Shown piece by piece: positions 46,301 through 57,770 of a stretch of 64,000 bases of DNA (position 1 is the stretch's first letter; the number at the start of each line of letters is the position of its first letter). Made by a program: the position numbers and the translations under genes. The notes beneath the pieces were generated by a model. It saw only the letters and a program-made list of their open reading frames with translations, was not told the DNA's origin and searched no databases. The stretch is from Liquidambar formosana (lineage: Eukaryota; Streptophyta; Magnoliopsida; Saxifragales; Altingiaceae), in assembly GCA_039720395.1 (NCBI GenBank), contig CM077834.1, positions 310,001 through 374,000 of the forward strand, read 5' to 3'.

Positions 46301-46864
46301 ATGGCTTCATCTTCTGCTTCCCACAATCGCCCAAACCTGAACGTGGTGCCAAAACCAGAAGTTTGGCAACCAATATTCTTAAACTCCCGATACCAACCTA
46401 TCACAGTCAATGATTCCCTTATGTATAATTTTGCAAATGCCATAGCAGTGGCTGCAAATCTCGTTACTCCTCGTGACGAGAGGATTCTGAGTGAAAGGTC
46501 TGATATGGACGTTATGAGAGATTCCATGGCTCTAAGTGTCCAAACTGCTACAGTCACTTCCAACATGGCTCGGCGTTTGCACGCCAGGACTGTGGAAGTG
46601 CAGGGGTTAAGAGATCAAGTACTAAACCTTCAGCAACTGCTTACTGTGTCCCATCGGAGGATGGGGATCTTGAGAGCAGAGAACAAAGAACTGAAAAGAC
46701 TGGTGGACTCCTATGCTAGGGGTCATGAACCCAGAGTTGTGGAGCAAGAAGGGCTCGAGGATCAAATTCGGGGGCAACTTGAAAGACACTCGGGTAGGGT
46801 TCAGAGAGAACCTAGTGTTACTTCTCCCAATCCTTCTCCTTCTCAGAATGCTACTATGGAGTAG
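46301..46864 (+). CDS. Antisense accessory ORF (aORF) of the Athila/Tat-type element
   Basis: An intact 187-residue frame opposite in direction to the integrase and located between it and the 3-prime LTR, where Athila/Tat-lineage elements often carry an antisense ORF of unknown function. The centre (about residues 85-140; RRLHARTVEVQGLRDQVLNL and ENKELKRLVDSY) is heptad-like and should form a coiled coil; the N-terminus (NLNVVPKPEVWQP) and Ser/Pro-rich C-terminus look disordered. No catalytic motif is visible. It is more GC-rich than the surrounding DNA. Whether it is expressed cannot be judged. Confidence 0.6.
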   Translation: MASSSASHNRPNLNVVPKPEVWQPIFLNSRYQPITVNDSLMYNFANAIAVAANLVTPRDERILSERSDMDVMRDSMALSVQTATVTSNMARRLHARTVEVQGLRDQVLNLQQLLTVSHRRMGILRAENKELKRLVDSYARGHEPRVVEQEGLEDQIRGQLERHSGRVQREPSVTSPNPSPSQNATME

Positions 46865-47656
46865 CATTTCTCTTTTCTCTCTGTTTTTTTTTTTTTTTTT
46901 TTTTTTTTTTTTGTTGCTGTTGTTGTTGTTGTTTTTTGTTTTGTTTTTTTTTTTTTTTTTGTTGCTGCTACTAGAATGAAGATGGTTTTATTTGCTAAAC
47001 TCAAAGAACAAACAGATAAAATAGCACACAAAATGAATGAACACAACAAAATACTATTCATAAATAGATAACACACTAGAATACTTAGCACAACTTCTAA
47101 ACAGACAAATCAAAATAAAATAAAAACAATAATTATCGAAAATACAAAACGTACACTAGCAACAAATAACATGGCAAAATTTCAAGAAAGACCAGAAATG
47201 GGACCACTGGCATAATTGGAATCTCTTCATGTACACAATATTCCAATATCCAGAAGATGAGTGGAATGACAACTAGGTACCCCGGGAGCATGAAAGTGAA
47301 AAACCCATTCATCGTTGCAGAGATAAGGGTTTTGGGGAGGAATAGCTATGATATTTATATAAAAGTCCTCTTTTTATTTATTTATTTATTTTATTTTTAT
47401 TTTTTAAAAAACACCAAAATTCCCTCCCCCCAACTTAAAATTTACATTGTCCTCAATGTAAACAATGAAAAACAAAGTAATAGAAATCGTGGAGAGTACC
47501 TTTAATAGAAAACAAACAAGCCTGCAAAATTGATTAGCTGTGGAAAATAAACTCATCAATCAAATAAAAATAAAACACACAAAGAAAATAGGTTAGACAA
47601 AATAAATAAATAAATAAATGGTTTTTTAAAGCCAGATTCCAAGGCTATTAGTGAAT

Positions 47657-48145
47657 TTAAACAGTAACATATTCAGGATCCACAAAATTTATGGATTCAA
47701 TGAGCTCTTTATCTATGTCTCCTTCCACATATGGTTTTAGTCTTTGGCCATTGACCTTAAACATAGAACCATCATGTGGATTTAAAATTTCAACAGCACC
47801 ATGGGGAAAAACCTGGTTAACAACAAAAGGGCCGTCCCATCTAGATCTCAACTTACCAGGAAAGAAGCACAACTTAGAGTTGAAAAGCCACACCTTTTGA
47901 TTGGGTTCAAAGGACTTTCTGTTGATGTGTTTATCATGAAAAGCTTTAGTCCTATTCTTGTAAATCCTAGCATTCTCATACGCATCATTGCGTATCTCTT
48001 CCAATTCACTGATTTGAAGTTTTCGGTGTGAGCCCGCATTAGCTAAATCAAAGTTAAACTTCTTCACAGCCCAAAGTGCCCTGTGTTCTAGCTCAACTGG
48101 TAAATGACAAGCTTTACCAAACACTAAACAGTATGGGGACATACC
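47657..48145 (-). pseudogene. Integrase C-terminal fragment (Athila/Tat pol)
   Basis: Minus-strand frame of about 163 residues with the sequence [18 protein letters not shown], then [29 protein letters not shown] and the [16 protein letters not shown]...[11 protein letters not shown] chromodomain-like end typical of Athila/Tat integrases. It is truncated at its N-terminus where the LTR starts at 48146, so the catalytic DDE core is missing here. The frame itself runs on a few codons into the LTR, which is artefactual. Confidence 0.88.
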
Positions 48146-50962
48146 TGTCACACCCCATTTTTGCACCACCTTACTAGGGCTCATCATTTCATGCATGTTT
48201 TTGTTTTGTTTTTGAGTCTAGTCACTTGCATTAGTTTTCTAGAGTCACAAGGACAATGGATATGAATTTTGGTTCAAATTGGAGTTGATCTTGAGGGATA
48301 ATAAGAGCTTTTGTGACTTGAGGGGCATAATCGTCTTTTAAGTCCCAAACTATTCATTTGACCTTGGAATGATCTCCAAATTGTCAATTGGAGTTCATAT
48401 GGATGCATAAGAGGTATTTCTAGGTTCAATTTGGTAAGTCAATGGCTCGGGATTAAAATGGCTCGATGTAGTTCAAGTTGGTTAATTGACCCTTCCTTGG
48501 GTTAGCTCTAATTGACTCACAATTACCAACCAAATCTTTTCAAATTGACTTTCATTAGTCATCATTTTACCCTCAAAAGTGTTTCATGAAGTTCAATTTT
48601 GATATGGCCTGATGATGAGTTTAGTGTGGTTATTTACGGATTATCCTTGAAGAATTAGTGCGAATCACAGCATGAGATTTTTGGTTAAAATGAAAAGAAA
48701 ATTATTTTATTAAATTAGCCATTTTTATCATGACACTAACACGTGTACGTATGTGATGAGTGTGTGTACGCACATACGATACATGTGCATGCGTGTTAGC
48801 GGTCAGTCTCCCAATTTTTATAAAAGACAATTTCCTTTTCCTATTCAGATTAGAAGTCTTTTATCATTATAAAATACCTTTTGATTATTCTCCAAAGAAA
48901 CCTAGTCCAGGAAGGAAAGGGAAACTCCAGATTTCAGCTATAAATACTCTCTTAATGTCTTTAAACAAGGGAGAGGAGAAGAGGGTTTGGAGGGAATGAA
49001 ATTCGTTATAATTCAGCAGCAGATTTTCTGAAAACCAGCAGTCGTATTTTAATCATAACTTTTTCATCCGAAGTCAGAATTTGATGAAATTGGTCTTGTT
49101 AGAAAGATAATTCAATTCTCTACAACTTTGTATTTCACAAGCTTTATCCAAATCCAACGTTTTCATACCCAAAAACGCGATTGAAGTTGCTGCTGCTGCA
49201 AAGTGACGAGAATCACTTTTTCTTTTCTCTTGTTCTCTTTTTGTTTTCTATTTCTTTTCAAAGTTGAGTGAGTTTTGATCTCTTTGCTGTGATACCACTT
49301 TGACAAAGAGGAGGATTCGTGTTGGTTTGATTCACTCTAAAGACCTGAGGAGCCACGAACAATTACAAACACAAGGGGAGCCACTTTATGCATTAATACT
49401 TGAGTGTTTGAGAGAGAATAAGGTATTCTCCTTCTCTATTCAAGCTTAAACTAGGTTTTCATATGGGTTAGGCTTATTGCATGTTAAAAGTAGCCTTTTT
49501 TATCATGTATTAACACTCTAGCTAGTTAATATACATGGAATATCTATTTTTTATCTACTGTTTAGCATGCTTTAGGGCTGTCCTTTAGGTTTTTAATGCA
49601 TAGTTATGATTCTTGTGCTCCTGTTTGTCCTTGTGCTAGGATTAGTGTCATTGCATGTTAGAGTTAGGATTTTCATCATGTTATATTGCTTTAGTTAGTT
49701 AATATGCATGATTTAATTTCTGTTTAGTTTGGTTTTAGCATGATTAAAGTATGTCTTGTGAGTTTTTAAGCATATTTGTGAGTTTAGGGTTTTAGAGTCA
49801 TTATTTCGTGTTTGTTTTCATATAGCATGATAAAGTAGACTTTTTTATTTGGTTTTTCTTCGTGTTTGCTGTATATGTTTTTCATATGGAGTAAACATGA
49901 TAGTTTTGCATGCATGTTAGTATGTTTTAGGGTTTTTATGCATGATATGGTTCTAGGAATATGTTAGGACTTATTATTGTTCGCTGTGTTGCTGTTAGCA
50001 TGCTTAGTGGATGATTTTTAGGCCATAATACTATTCTGTCCAGATTTGCATGTTAGTGTTTTTGCATGGTTTTGAGCACTTGTAAGGGTGCAAATAGGTG
50101 TGGTATTTGTCCTATGGCAAATAGGGCTGCTTATGTCTGAAATGGCTAAATGCTTGGAGCTAATTGCGCTCAGGTAAGTGGGTGTGAAGGTGCCCCAATT
50201 CACCTTTCTTCTTAACTCATTCTCTTCTCCCTATCTAGGGTTAATTTTTAATACAAGTCCTATGGTTTAATTAGAGGTTTCCTTAACCAACAAAATTCTG
50301 GTTTTTATTAAAGTTTCCATTTTGTGGATTTCTTTCCTAAAATCAAACTTTCTATCAAATTCAACTCTTTTGATCAAATAAGGAAACCTAGGGTTTTAAC
50401 CATAGGTTTATATTAGGTCTTAACCCTAATTCTAATCGAACTACGTGGACTTTGATCCATGTATTTCGTTGCATGGTACGTAGGCGCTCTTCGTGAGGCT
50501 CAAGTCCGTTCTAGGATCCAAGCATCCTAGGTTTATTTATGTTTTCTTTTCTTCTTTTTATTTTCTGTTTTTATTTGCTTATTATGCATGGATGGATGAT
50601 GAAATATATGATATGCATGCAATTCTTGTGATGATATACTTGCTGATTTTTGTATGGAAAGACTTTAATTTAGCCCAAATGAACTGAGAGACCGAAAGGG
50701 TGACATGGGTGCCTATAGGCTTTGCCTAGAACCTTCCCATGTCATAACTTAGCCTCCGAATCCCCGATTTCTTTGGTTTTCAAAAGATTGGTTTTTGCCT
50801 TTCCTTTTTTTATGGAGTCATTCAAATTGTTTTCCTAAAACAACCTGATTTTTAGGGTTTTCCTTGTTTCCTTTAAAAAATAAGGTGGCGACTCCTTTCC
50901 TTTTTCTTTTTCAAACCCACTTTCTTTTCAATCCCTCGTGGGCCCAATTTCCGGGGTTCACA
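48146..50962 (+). mobile_element. LTR of an Ogre/Tat-like element, copy 2, with primer-binding site
   Basis: Begins TGTCACACCCCATTTTTGC and ends CCGGGGTTCACA, and is followed at once by a tRNA-Arg-type primer-binding site, so it is a 5-prime LTR in plus orientation. It is inserted in the integrase fragment. Relative to copy 1 (35900-41126) it lacks the nested LTR, lacks about 115 bp after GAGAATAAG, and has 48608-49370 in place of 36364-36911 (see findings). TATA box CTATAAATACTC at about 48940. No target-site partner for ATACC was seen. Confidence 0.88.
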
Positions 50963-50965
50963 GTT

Positions 50966-50983
50966 TGGCGACTCCACTGGGGA
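50966..50983 (+). other. Primer-binding site complementary to a tRNA-Arg
   Basis: TGGCGACTCCACTGGGGA starts 3 bp after the LTR. It matches, with one difference, the complement of the 3-prime end of a plant tRNA-Arg (CCCCAGCGGAGTCG plus CCA). A tRNA-Arg site is characteristic of Ogre-type Ty3 elements. Confidence 0.8.
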
Positions 50984-52594
50984 ATTGTGGGCTAGACTCT
51001 ATAAAGTTTAATTGGGCTAGGTTAATTTCTTATGTTTAATTAAAATCAATCATATTGCATCCGCTTGATTGTGTGCTTTCATTTATTGCATTGTGTGCGC
51101 AAACTCTTGCATGTTAGGATCGATGTCCCTCGATGTATCCTTGCCAACGATCGGCCTAGTCTCAACCTTGGTTTTCCTGATTCCATGTGTTGGGGCGAAA
51201 GCTATCAACTTCTCTTGCCTAGTACCCTTGGGCTTGCCCTTGGGTATATTAAATGAGTTAATCACGTACTGCTGGACCTACGCGGCGTTCCTGATGCCAC
51301 ATGTGGTTAGGTATAAGGATTGCTCAAGCAAGTGAAGGACCCTAGCCTACCCTTATCATTAGTCCATATAGACAGACTTGTAGGACACTACAGTCTCACC
51401 TTTATGCACCCACAATTGTTTGTAATGATGCTATGCCGTGTTTGTGGTGTGAGGCTTTATATCTTATGCCCTTAATATAGACCTTTAAACCCTAGCCTTC
51501 GTTAAGGCCATGGGTTAGGAGGAATAAATTAAGGAAATAGGATGTAAAGCTATATTTGTGATGTGCTAGTCCTAGGGGATTAATTAAACCTAATTGATGG
51601 ACTCTATGCCCTATTCTTTAAAACATACCCTTAATCCATGACCCCTGTAAAGGTAATTGGATAAAAGGAATGAATTAAGGTTGGCCAGTTATTGAGTTCT
51701 TCCGAAAAGCCCCCCTTAGACTCAAGAACTAGAGGAAATAAAGGGGACAAAAGGCTGGCTAGTTTATAAGATCTTGCAATACAGAAAATAAGAAAAGATT
51801 ATACCAAATAGAAAATCTGCAATCTATGGATATCCACTAATGTTTCTAATAAACAAACATACTATCAGGGGAATACTTTACCTAATAAATGTCACCATGC
51901 TTATTGGAGGATTAGTTACCCTCAGTTGCTAAACTTAGCAATTTCTATTAATATAGAAAACATTAATTTGCCTAAAGTGCTATGAATCAAACTACCAATA
52001 CACCTTTGCATGACACAGTTATGTGGGATTACCCCCTAGGTTGTGAAGCTCAGGCACTAAAGTTTTATACTGGATTTATTGCAAAGACCTAAATTTGAAG
52101 ATGATTGCCTGGTTGCCTGAGGCCTACCTATGGCCTCAAAATTGTGAAAGGCTTAGCAAAAATTTATCTTTTACAGGGAATAGGATTTCTAAGACACATT
52201 CAATTCCAAAATACACGTTACTAGCATAATAGCAATTAAGTTTGGCAAATGCACAAAATGCACCAAGAACGAAAATACCTCAATTAGCTTTTCATACCAA
52301 TGATAATATAAATATGGCATACCTCCAATATAAGCTTCATGAGACCTTTCATTCTCCTCCTCCATCCTGATAAACCCAGTTGCCATTCCACCTTCTTCTT
52401 CACACGGGATTATTGGGGCACTCGCTACGCAGACAAGTTGAGAGCCTCTCTAGTTGTCTTCCGTGCCCCTCTATTTGTCTCCCTTGCCTCTCTAATAATC
52501 TTCCTTGCCACTCTAATTGTCATCCTTGCCTCTCAACTTCCAATAATATTTGGTCTATCTTGATAGCCACCAAGGATTTGGGTGCAAAGGAGGA
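50984..52594 (+). other. Internal leader region of the Ogre/Tat-like element, no gag-pol seen
   Basis: AT-rich with no recognisable retroviral domain. A short tandem repeat (about 27 bp, four units) lies at 52440-52545. Where the element ends is not clear. Confidence 0.5.
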
Positions 52595-53515
52595 TTAAGA
52601 ATTCACAACAGGTCTACGAGGAACATTGGGTGCAATAGGAGGAGGGTTGTCTAATTCTCCCATTCTAGAAACAGTTGCAGCACACATGGGAGACATGGCT
52701 TTGATCACAGTACAACCCGCTGGAATAGGGACCAAAAATTGCTCAAGAAGCTTTGTAACAAGAATTCCAAAGGGTAGACCCTTCTTGGGACCTTTTGCCT
52801 TTGCCGCCTCAATCATTGTTTTACAAAGAATGTACGGGGCGTGGATCCTAAGTTTGTTCTCTAGACAGTACACAATGTACACCATTTGACTACTAATAAC
52901 ACTCACATGCCCCTTAGGCACGAGAGTATAAAGAAGCATTAAGGCAAGAATTCTAAACTTCGGGAGTTCTTTTCTCTTCAAAGATATGCCCCATTCCACC
53001 TCCCTACCAGACAGAGTGAGAATAATTTCTTCCTTATTTGGAAGAGGATCTGGGGGAGGGAAAAGTTCTGGGTTTGATGGTCTAGGTAACCCCAAGACGG
53101 ACGAAATCACATCAGGGTTGAGGTTCAATGTGACTCGATAAACCGTTGTAGAAAAAATACAAGCCTCGCTATCAGTATCATGGAAATTCGCATAATAAAG
53201 TTTAGTGGGCTCTTCCAAGGCATTGCCCACAATAGAAAACAATGGATTCTACAATTGATAAGAAATCAAGGGAGGAATGTCGTAACCTGAGAAATCACTC
53301 ACCTTGACGTTTCGCTCACAAACCACGACTCTTTTTGAGATGAAATTCTCAAACAAGTCTTGAGCTTGAGGACTAATGAATTTCTCATTGTGAGAACCAA
53401 CTCCCTTTCTTCTTTTAAGAATTTGGGGCCATGGAGATGTGGGAGAGAAGACGCCTAACCTTTCTCCAAGGGAAGTTCCTTGCTTTTTGAACCCTTGGTC
53501 TCTCTGGCTTCTCAT
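52595..53515 (-). pseudogene. Transposase_32-like plant transposon ORF with one stop
   Basis: Two same-frame pieces (53515-53249 and 53242-52595) separated only by TAG at 53249-53251 give about 305 residues. FISPQAQDLFENFISKRVVV, then TTVYRVTLNLNPDVISSVLG and LLYTLVPKGH..., KGLPFGILVTKLLEQFLV match the layout of the putative plant transposon domain (Pfam Transposase_32) found in Ty3-element accessory ORFs. It runs antisense to the LTR and primer-binding site at 48146-50983, so it may be the aORF of that element or a remnant of another one. No enzymatic motif is seen. Confidence 0.6.
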
Positions 53516-54528
53516 ATACTAGATTCCGATGGAGGCCCAGAAATGGACGAGGAGGAAAAGGGATGAAAAAGCGTGGAGAAGCAGGAAACAGGGGAGTCGT
53601 CAAAAAGGTTCAAGTTTCAGGGTCTGACTCAAATTGCCCGCTTCATGAATCATTTTTCCCTTGGTTTAAATTTTTCCTTGGAAAGTTGCGAGAATATGGA
53701 ACAGGGGGAAAATTGTGTGTGGATTGGAGTTTTCAAGTGATTGAGGGCTTGAGGCATCTACAAAGACATGTCATCGTCGGCTTTGCTCAGCGTACATCCA
53801 TATCTGTCTCGTTGTAAAAGAGACAGATAAGAACTCGTAACAGGGAAATACTGCAAGCACTCCCTTCTCACACACTCCTGAAGGGTTTAATTTTTTATTT
53901 TATTTTTATTTGCTATTTGCTAAGCTTGAACTAAATGGAAATTACTTGCCTCCATGAACTCTCCTCCTCCCACTCATATTTTATCATCTGTCTAAATAAA
54001 GAAAGAAAATTGATTGTGTGTATACATTCTCATGTTTACATAAATATAAACATTTTTATAAATCCATATTTGAATGTTACATTTTTATGTTAACATGAAT
54101 GTGTATCCACGTATCTATATTGGCTTATTTATTTGTTTGTGATTTTGAATTCACATTTTTCTATATATTTATGACACATGACAGAAAATGAACCTTCTCT
54201 ACCTTGGGGTAAAGGCAAGTATTGTCCGAACTAAATTTCTACATTAGAAGGGGTAGACTCAACATACACAATTTTTTATACAAATTCTTACATAAATGTT
54301 TAGATAACTCATCTCCAATTCATATTTATGAAACTCACCATTAGATTATATAGTCTTCCCACATAGGTCATACATGTAAAAATCAATAATTGTATTAATT
54401 TATCTTTTATTTCCAAAAAAGTATTATTTGTATTAATTTTTTACATCAACTTATGTGACAAATTATGTAATACATTTTTTTAAATTGACTCTACAACAGT
54501 ACAACTACATCGTCCAATATGCCATGTG
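53516..54528. other. Repeat-derived or intergenic DNA, nothing recognised
   Basis: No domain-bearing frame. 53820-54528 is AT-rich; I found no LTR terminus. Confidence 0.4.
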
Positions 54529-54974
54529 TGTTGGTACAGGTTCTTGGTATGAAAAATTAGTGCTATCTTGTTTCACCATCCTCTCTCACAAGAGCGCAAG
54601 CCATAAGGACCACAAAAGATAATGAAAATGAAAATGTCTTGTATTATAATAAAATATCTGTTATAAATATTAAACATTGAGTGGAAATTGAGTAGATGTC
54701 CACACCCCCTCCACTTTGTGATAATGGGAACACCACTTCATAAGTGGGTTAGGTAATCGCATCATGTGGACCTAATGCAAACAAAGATAAAAGGGGAAGG
54801 GGAGAAAGAAGAGAAGAAGTATACGGAGAGAATGAAGGGAGGAGACTAAGACAGTGTGTCTCAAAGAGTTTGCTGATCCTTGTATAATGTTTATACATTC
54901 AGATGGAAATCAAAGAAGATGAATGAGAAATTTATTCTCCTCATAACTTGTTCTAAATTCTTGGTTTTACAACA
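54529..54974 (+). mobile_element. Short LTR, probably Ty1/copia
   Basis: Starts TGTTGGTACAGG and ends GGTTTTACAACA (TGTTG/CAACA ends), followed by CGTTATCAGCACGA, a sequence that often follows copia LTRs at the primer-binding position. About 446 bp. A target duplication could not be tested because the 3-prime LTR is not visible. Confidence 0.5.
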
Positions 54975-55179
54975 CGTTATCAGCACGAATTGCTCAAGGA
55001 ATTTGTGAGCAATATCATACTACCAGCATCTTCGTTTTTAACCAATTTGGCTGTGGTAAGTTGGTAAGTTGGTAAGTTCTAAACCAATTTGATTGTGGTA
55101 AGTTGGTATGCTCTTAACCAATTGGTTGTGGATTGGTTTTTACTCTAAATTATATACTTGAATGGATGAATCCATCTTC

Positions 55180-55515
55180 TCTTCCTGAAGCAAGAGAAGA
55201 TTTAAAAATAAAACTTGAAGTTTATAAATAAATAAAAGGAGTGATGATTCATTTTCTCTTCTTGAAGTAAAAGAAAGATTTGAAAACTTGAAGTTTTCTA
55301 TATGAAAAGTTATTATTTACATGTTATCTTCATGAAGGAAGAAACAAATTTCAATCTCCAAAATTTTCTATAAGAAAAGTTGTTGTTCATATATTCTCTT
55401 CTTGAAGCAAGAGATAAATATAAAAACCTGAAGTTTTCTATTATAAGAAAGGGGTTATTATTCATATTTCTCTTCTTGAAGTAAGAGACAAATTTCAAAA
55501 CCTGAAGTTTTAGAA
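55180..55515 (+). repeat. Tandem repeats in the copia-like leader, about 85 bp, four units
   Basis: Units contain CTCTTCTTGAAG(C/T)AAGAGA followed by AAACCTGAAGTTTTCTAT and AAGAAAAG(T/G). They lie downstream of the LTR at 54529-54974 in what would be its untranslated leader. Confidence 0.85.
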
Positions 55516-56027
55516 ATAATGAATAAAGTCTCAATTTAATTAAATAAAGTGATGGTCAATGATGACCAAATTAAATTGAGTAATATATTCTCTATTATGT
55601 GTTATGCAACTTCTTTAGATGCTTGTAAAATTTTGGTGAAAATTCGTGGGTGCACCTTGTGAGCGCAAGCGGGAGTCGCCACCCAATTTAGCTTTGGGAA
55701 CTGTGTTTTTGGTCAAATTCGAGGTCCAGAGATTCAAGTCCGGAGCTAGGGTACATTATTGGGAAGGTATTAGGCACCCAAAAATGCCCAGTCGAAACCG
55801 GCCTCCTTGAATAATTGTTGGCTTTAATTAATCGAGGTATTTAATCAAATTTAACCCTAAACATGCGAAAATGCAACAATATGCCAAGCACGCAAATGAT
55901 TATGCAAATAAGAAAATAATCAAGTAGAGAAATGGTTAGCAGCACATAGCATGACAGAATATACAGGAGATAATAACTCACGGAAAGCAAAAATAAATAA
56001 ACAGATAAAAGAGTACCTAAACTACAA

Positions 56028-56170
56028 TGCGTACGCACCAGGTGTTGGTGCGTGTGCACCATATGGTGGTGCGTGCGCACCAAGTGGATTCAAAATGGCC
56101 ATTTGAAGCAAACGAATTTTTTCTGTCAGAGCACAGGGTGCGTACGCACCATGAAGTGGTGCGTACGCAT
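56028..56170. repeat. CGTACG palindromes, cluster 1
   Basis: GTGCGTACGCACC and variants (GTGCGTGTGCACC, GTGCGTGCGCACC, GTGCGTACGCATC) occur five times. A further pair is at 56516-56552. Confidence 0.9.
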
Positions 56171-57560
56171 CAGCAAGACAATTTCCCTACATTTTCCACT
56201 AACATGCATTATAAATAAAATATTAACACCACTAACATTAATTTAATCCACAAAACTACCAATCAGCATACATTAATATTAAACAAAAGATACAACCATT
56301 AATATATACAAAAAAATACTCACACTAACATTAAATATTCTAACCATACTTAATAAAATAACCTAACTAATATTATAATGATATAATCTAATATTTTAAT
56401 CAAAACCAGAATAAATTATGATAAACAATATAACCCACACGTACTCATATTAAACCCATGAATATAATATTAAAACTAATTACTCTAACATTAACTAATT
56501 TTCTACCAGGAGAAGTGGTGCGTACGCATCACGCAGTGGTGCGTACATACCAACTTAGCTTAAATGATGAACGGTCAAAATTGGTCAAGCCGTGGTCAAA
56601 ATGACCAACCAAAGGTCCCACATGATAGGTCTCAACAAGACGAATCCATCTGTCAAATTTGGAGTCAATCAGGCCAACCTAAGGTCTTCAAATGCTAGGG
56701 AACACGGTACTTGTGGGTGAGTACGCCCACACTGGATCACTGTCCACTTCACCTTCAACCTCAGAACGGGTTGAAGCTGAAAAATGCAGTATTGAGCTTT
56801 GTCCCGTGCTAACTTCTCCCTAACTTATCTTACTCATTTCTTAACCAAATTTAATGATTCAAAAACCAAATCGAAGCTCTTGCAGCGCACTACAAGCGCG
56901 CATAAATCGTTCATCCAAAAACTTGCAGAATCATGATTATTTTTTGGGTCAAAGTCTTGAGTTTATAACCCGAAAACCCGTCAATTCAAGAACTTATGTC
57001 ACGGCTATTTTCCTTCAAATCTAACATTACCAATGATTTTCCCGGCCTTAACAATATAACATGGCATCATTATATTAAACAATAACTCATAGAAACAAAT
57101 ATGCAGTATAAATTTACAGTGCATATATATATGTGTGTCTGTGATACGTACCCCTCAGGTTTGAATGCTTCCAATATCAACGCAGCAATTCCCTTCTCGC
57201 AGCTTCAGATTACAACACTCAACTCTCCTTTCTCTCTTCTGGTTTTCTGGTGTTTTGGTGGGTATTTGGTTTTTCTCACTCTCTCTTTCTGGCCGTTCTC
57301 CCTTAAGCCTCTCTCAGATCTATTCCAAAAAAGGAAGTCCTCTCCTCTAAAAGCCGTCCCTCCCCCAAAAAGAGATCCCTCTTCCTGTCCCATCAGTAGA
57401 GTATAAATAGGGTTCAATTAGGTTTTGAAAATCATCTCCTGACTGGCCCATCCCCTACCCATGCTGGGAACACCCGTGGGAATCTCCCCACTCCCCATAC
57501 TCTCCCCCATGCTCTCATGTTTAGTGGGAGACAGATCAGAAGATGCCTGAAAAAGGCTTA

Positions 57561-57616
57561 TGGTGCGTACGCATGGAAATATGGTGCGTACGCACCACCC
57601 AATGGTGCGTACGCAT
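57561..57616. repeat. CGTACG palindromes, cluster 2 near the LTR start
   Basis: TGGTGCGTACGCAT, TGGTGCGTACGCACCA and TGGTGCGTACGCAT in 56 bp; the central copy is a perfect 16-bp palindrome. About 150 bp away on the LTR sense strand is TATTTATA (57402-57409), a weaker TATA candidate. Confidence 0.9.
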
Positions 57617-57770
57617 GAAGTGTAAAAAGGCAGTATTTTCCTGTTGTAATCTTGACCACTCGTCGGGAATTGCTTTGTCATCATCTCAAAACATACAATA
57701 AACCTCATCATTGGGTTTCCAAAATACGTGATTTCAAATTAATTAGGTGGTACAAAATGGGGTGTCTACA

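Larger units (their letters stand above)
43325..48145 (-). mobile_element. Athila/Tat-type Ty3 retrotransposon, 3-prime half
   Basis: On the minus strand the order is integrase C-terminus (48145 to 47657), the ATTGAGGACAATGT...AAGTTGGGGGG signature typical after pol in Athila/Tat elements (about 47420-47462), an antisense ORF (46301-46864), a polypurine tract (44701-44709) and a 3-prime LTR (44697 to 43325). The gag, protease, reverse transcriptase and 5-prime LTR are not in the window: the element is cut at 48146 by another LTR. Its LTR lies in an exon of the ULP1-like pseudogene. Confidence 0.8.
55651..57770 (-). mobile_element. Solo LTR, Ogre/Tat-like, minus orientation
   Basis: On the minus strand it begins TGTAGACACCCCATTTTG at 57770 and contains GGGTGGCGACTCCCGC near its end, as in the LTR at 26968-30368. 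The left limit is less certain; taking TGCACC at 55651 gives flanks GTGGG/GTGTG (four of five match). Its 56560-57000 part is homologous to 16430-16870 (inverted) and to 57785-57960. Three clusters of TGCGTACGCA palindromes lie in it. Confidence 0.65.

Noticed and set aside
52339..52598. Cys/Pro-rich plus-strand frame resembling a secreted peptide
   Set aside because: It arises from a 27-bp tandem repeat; no signal peptide followed by a conserved cysteine pattern, and no gene context.
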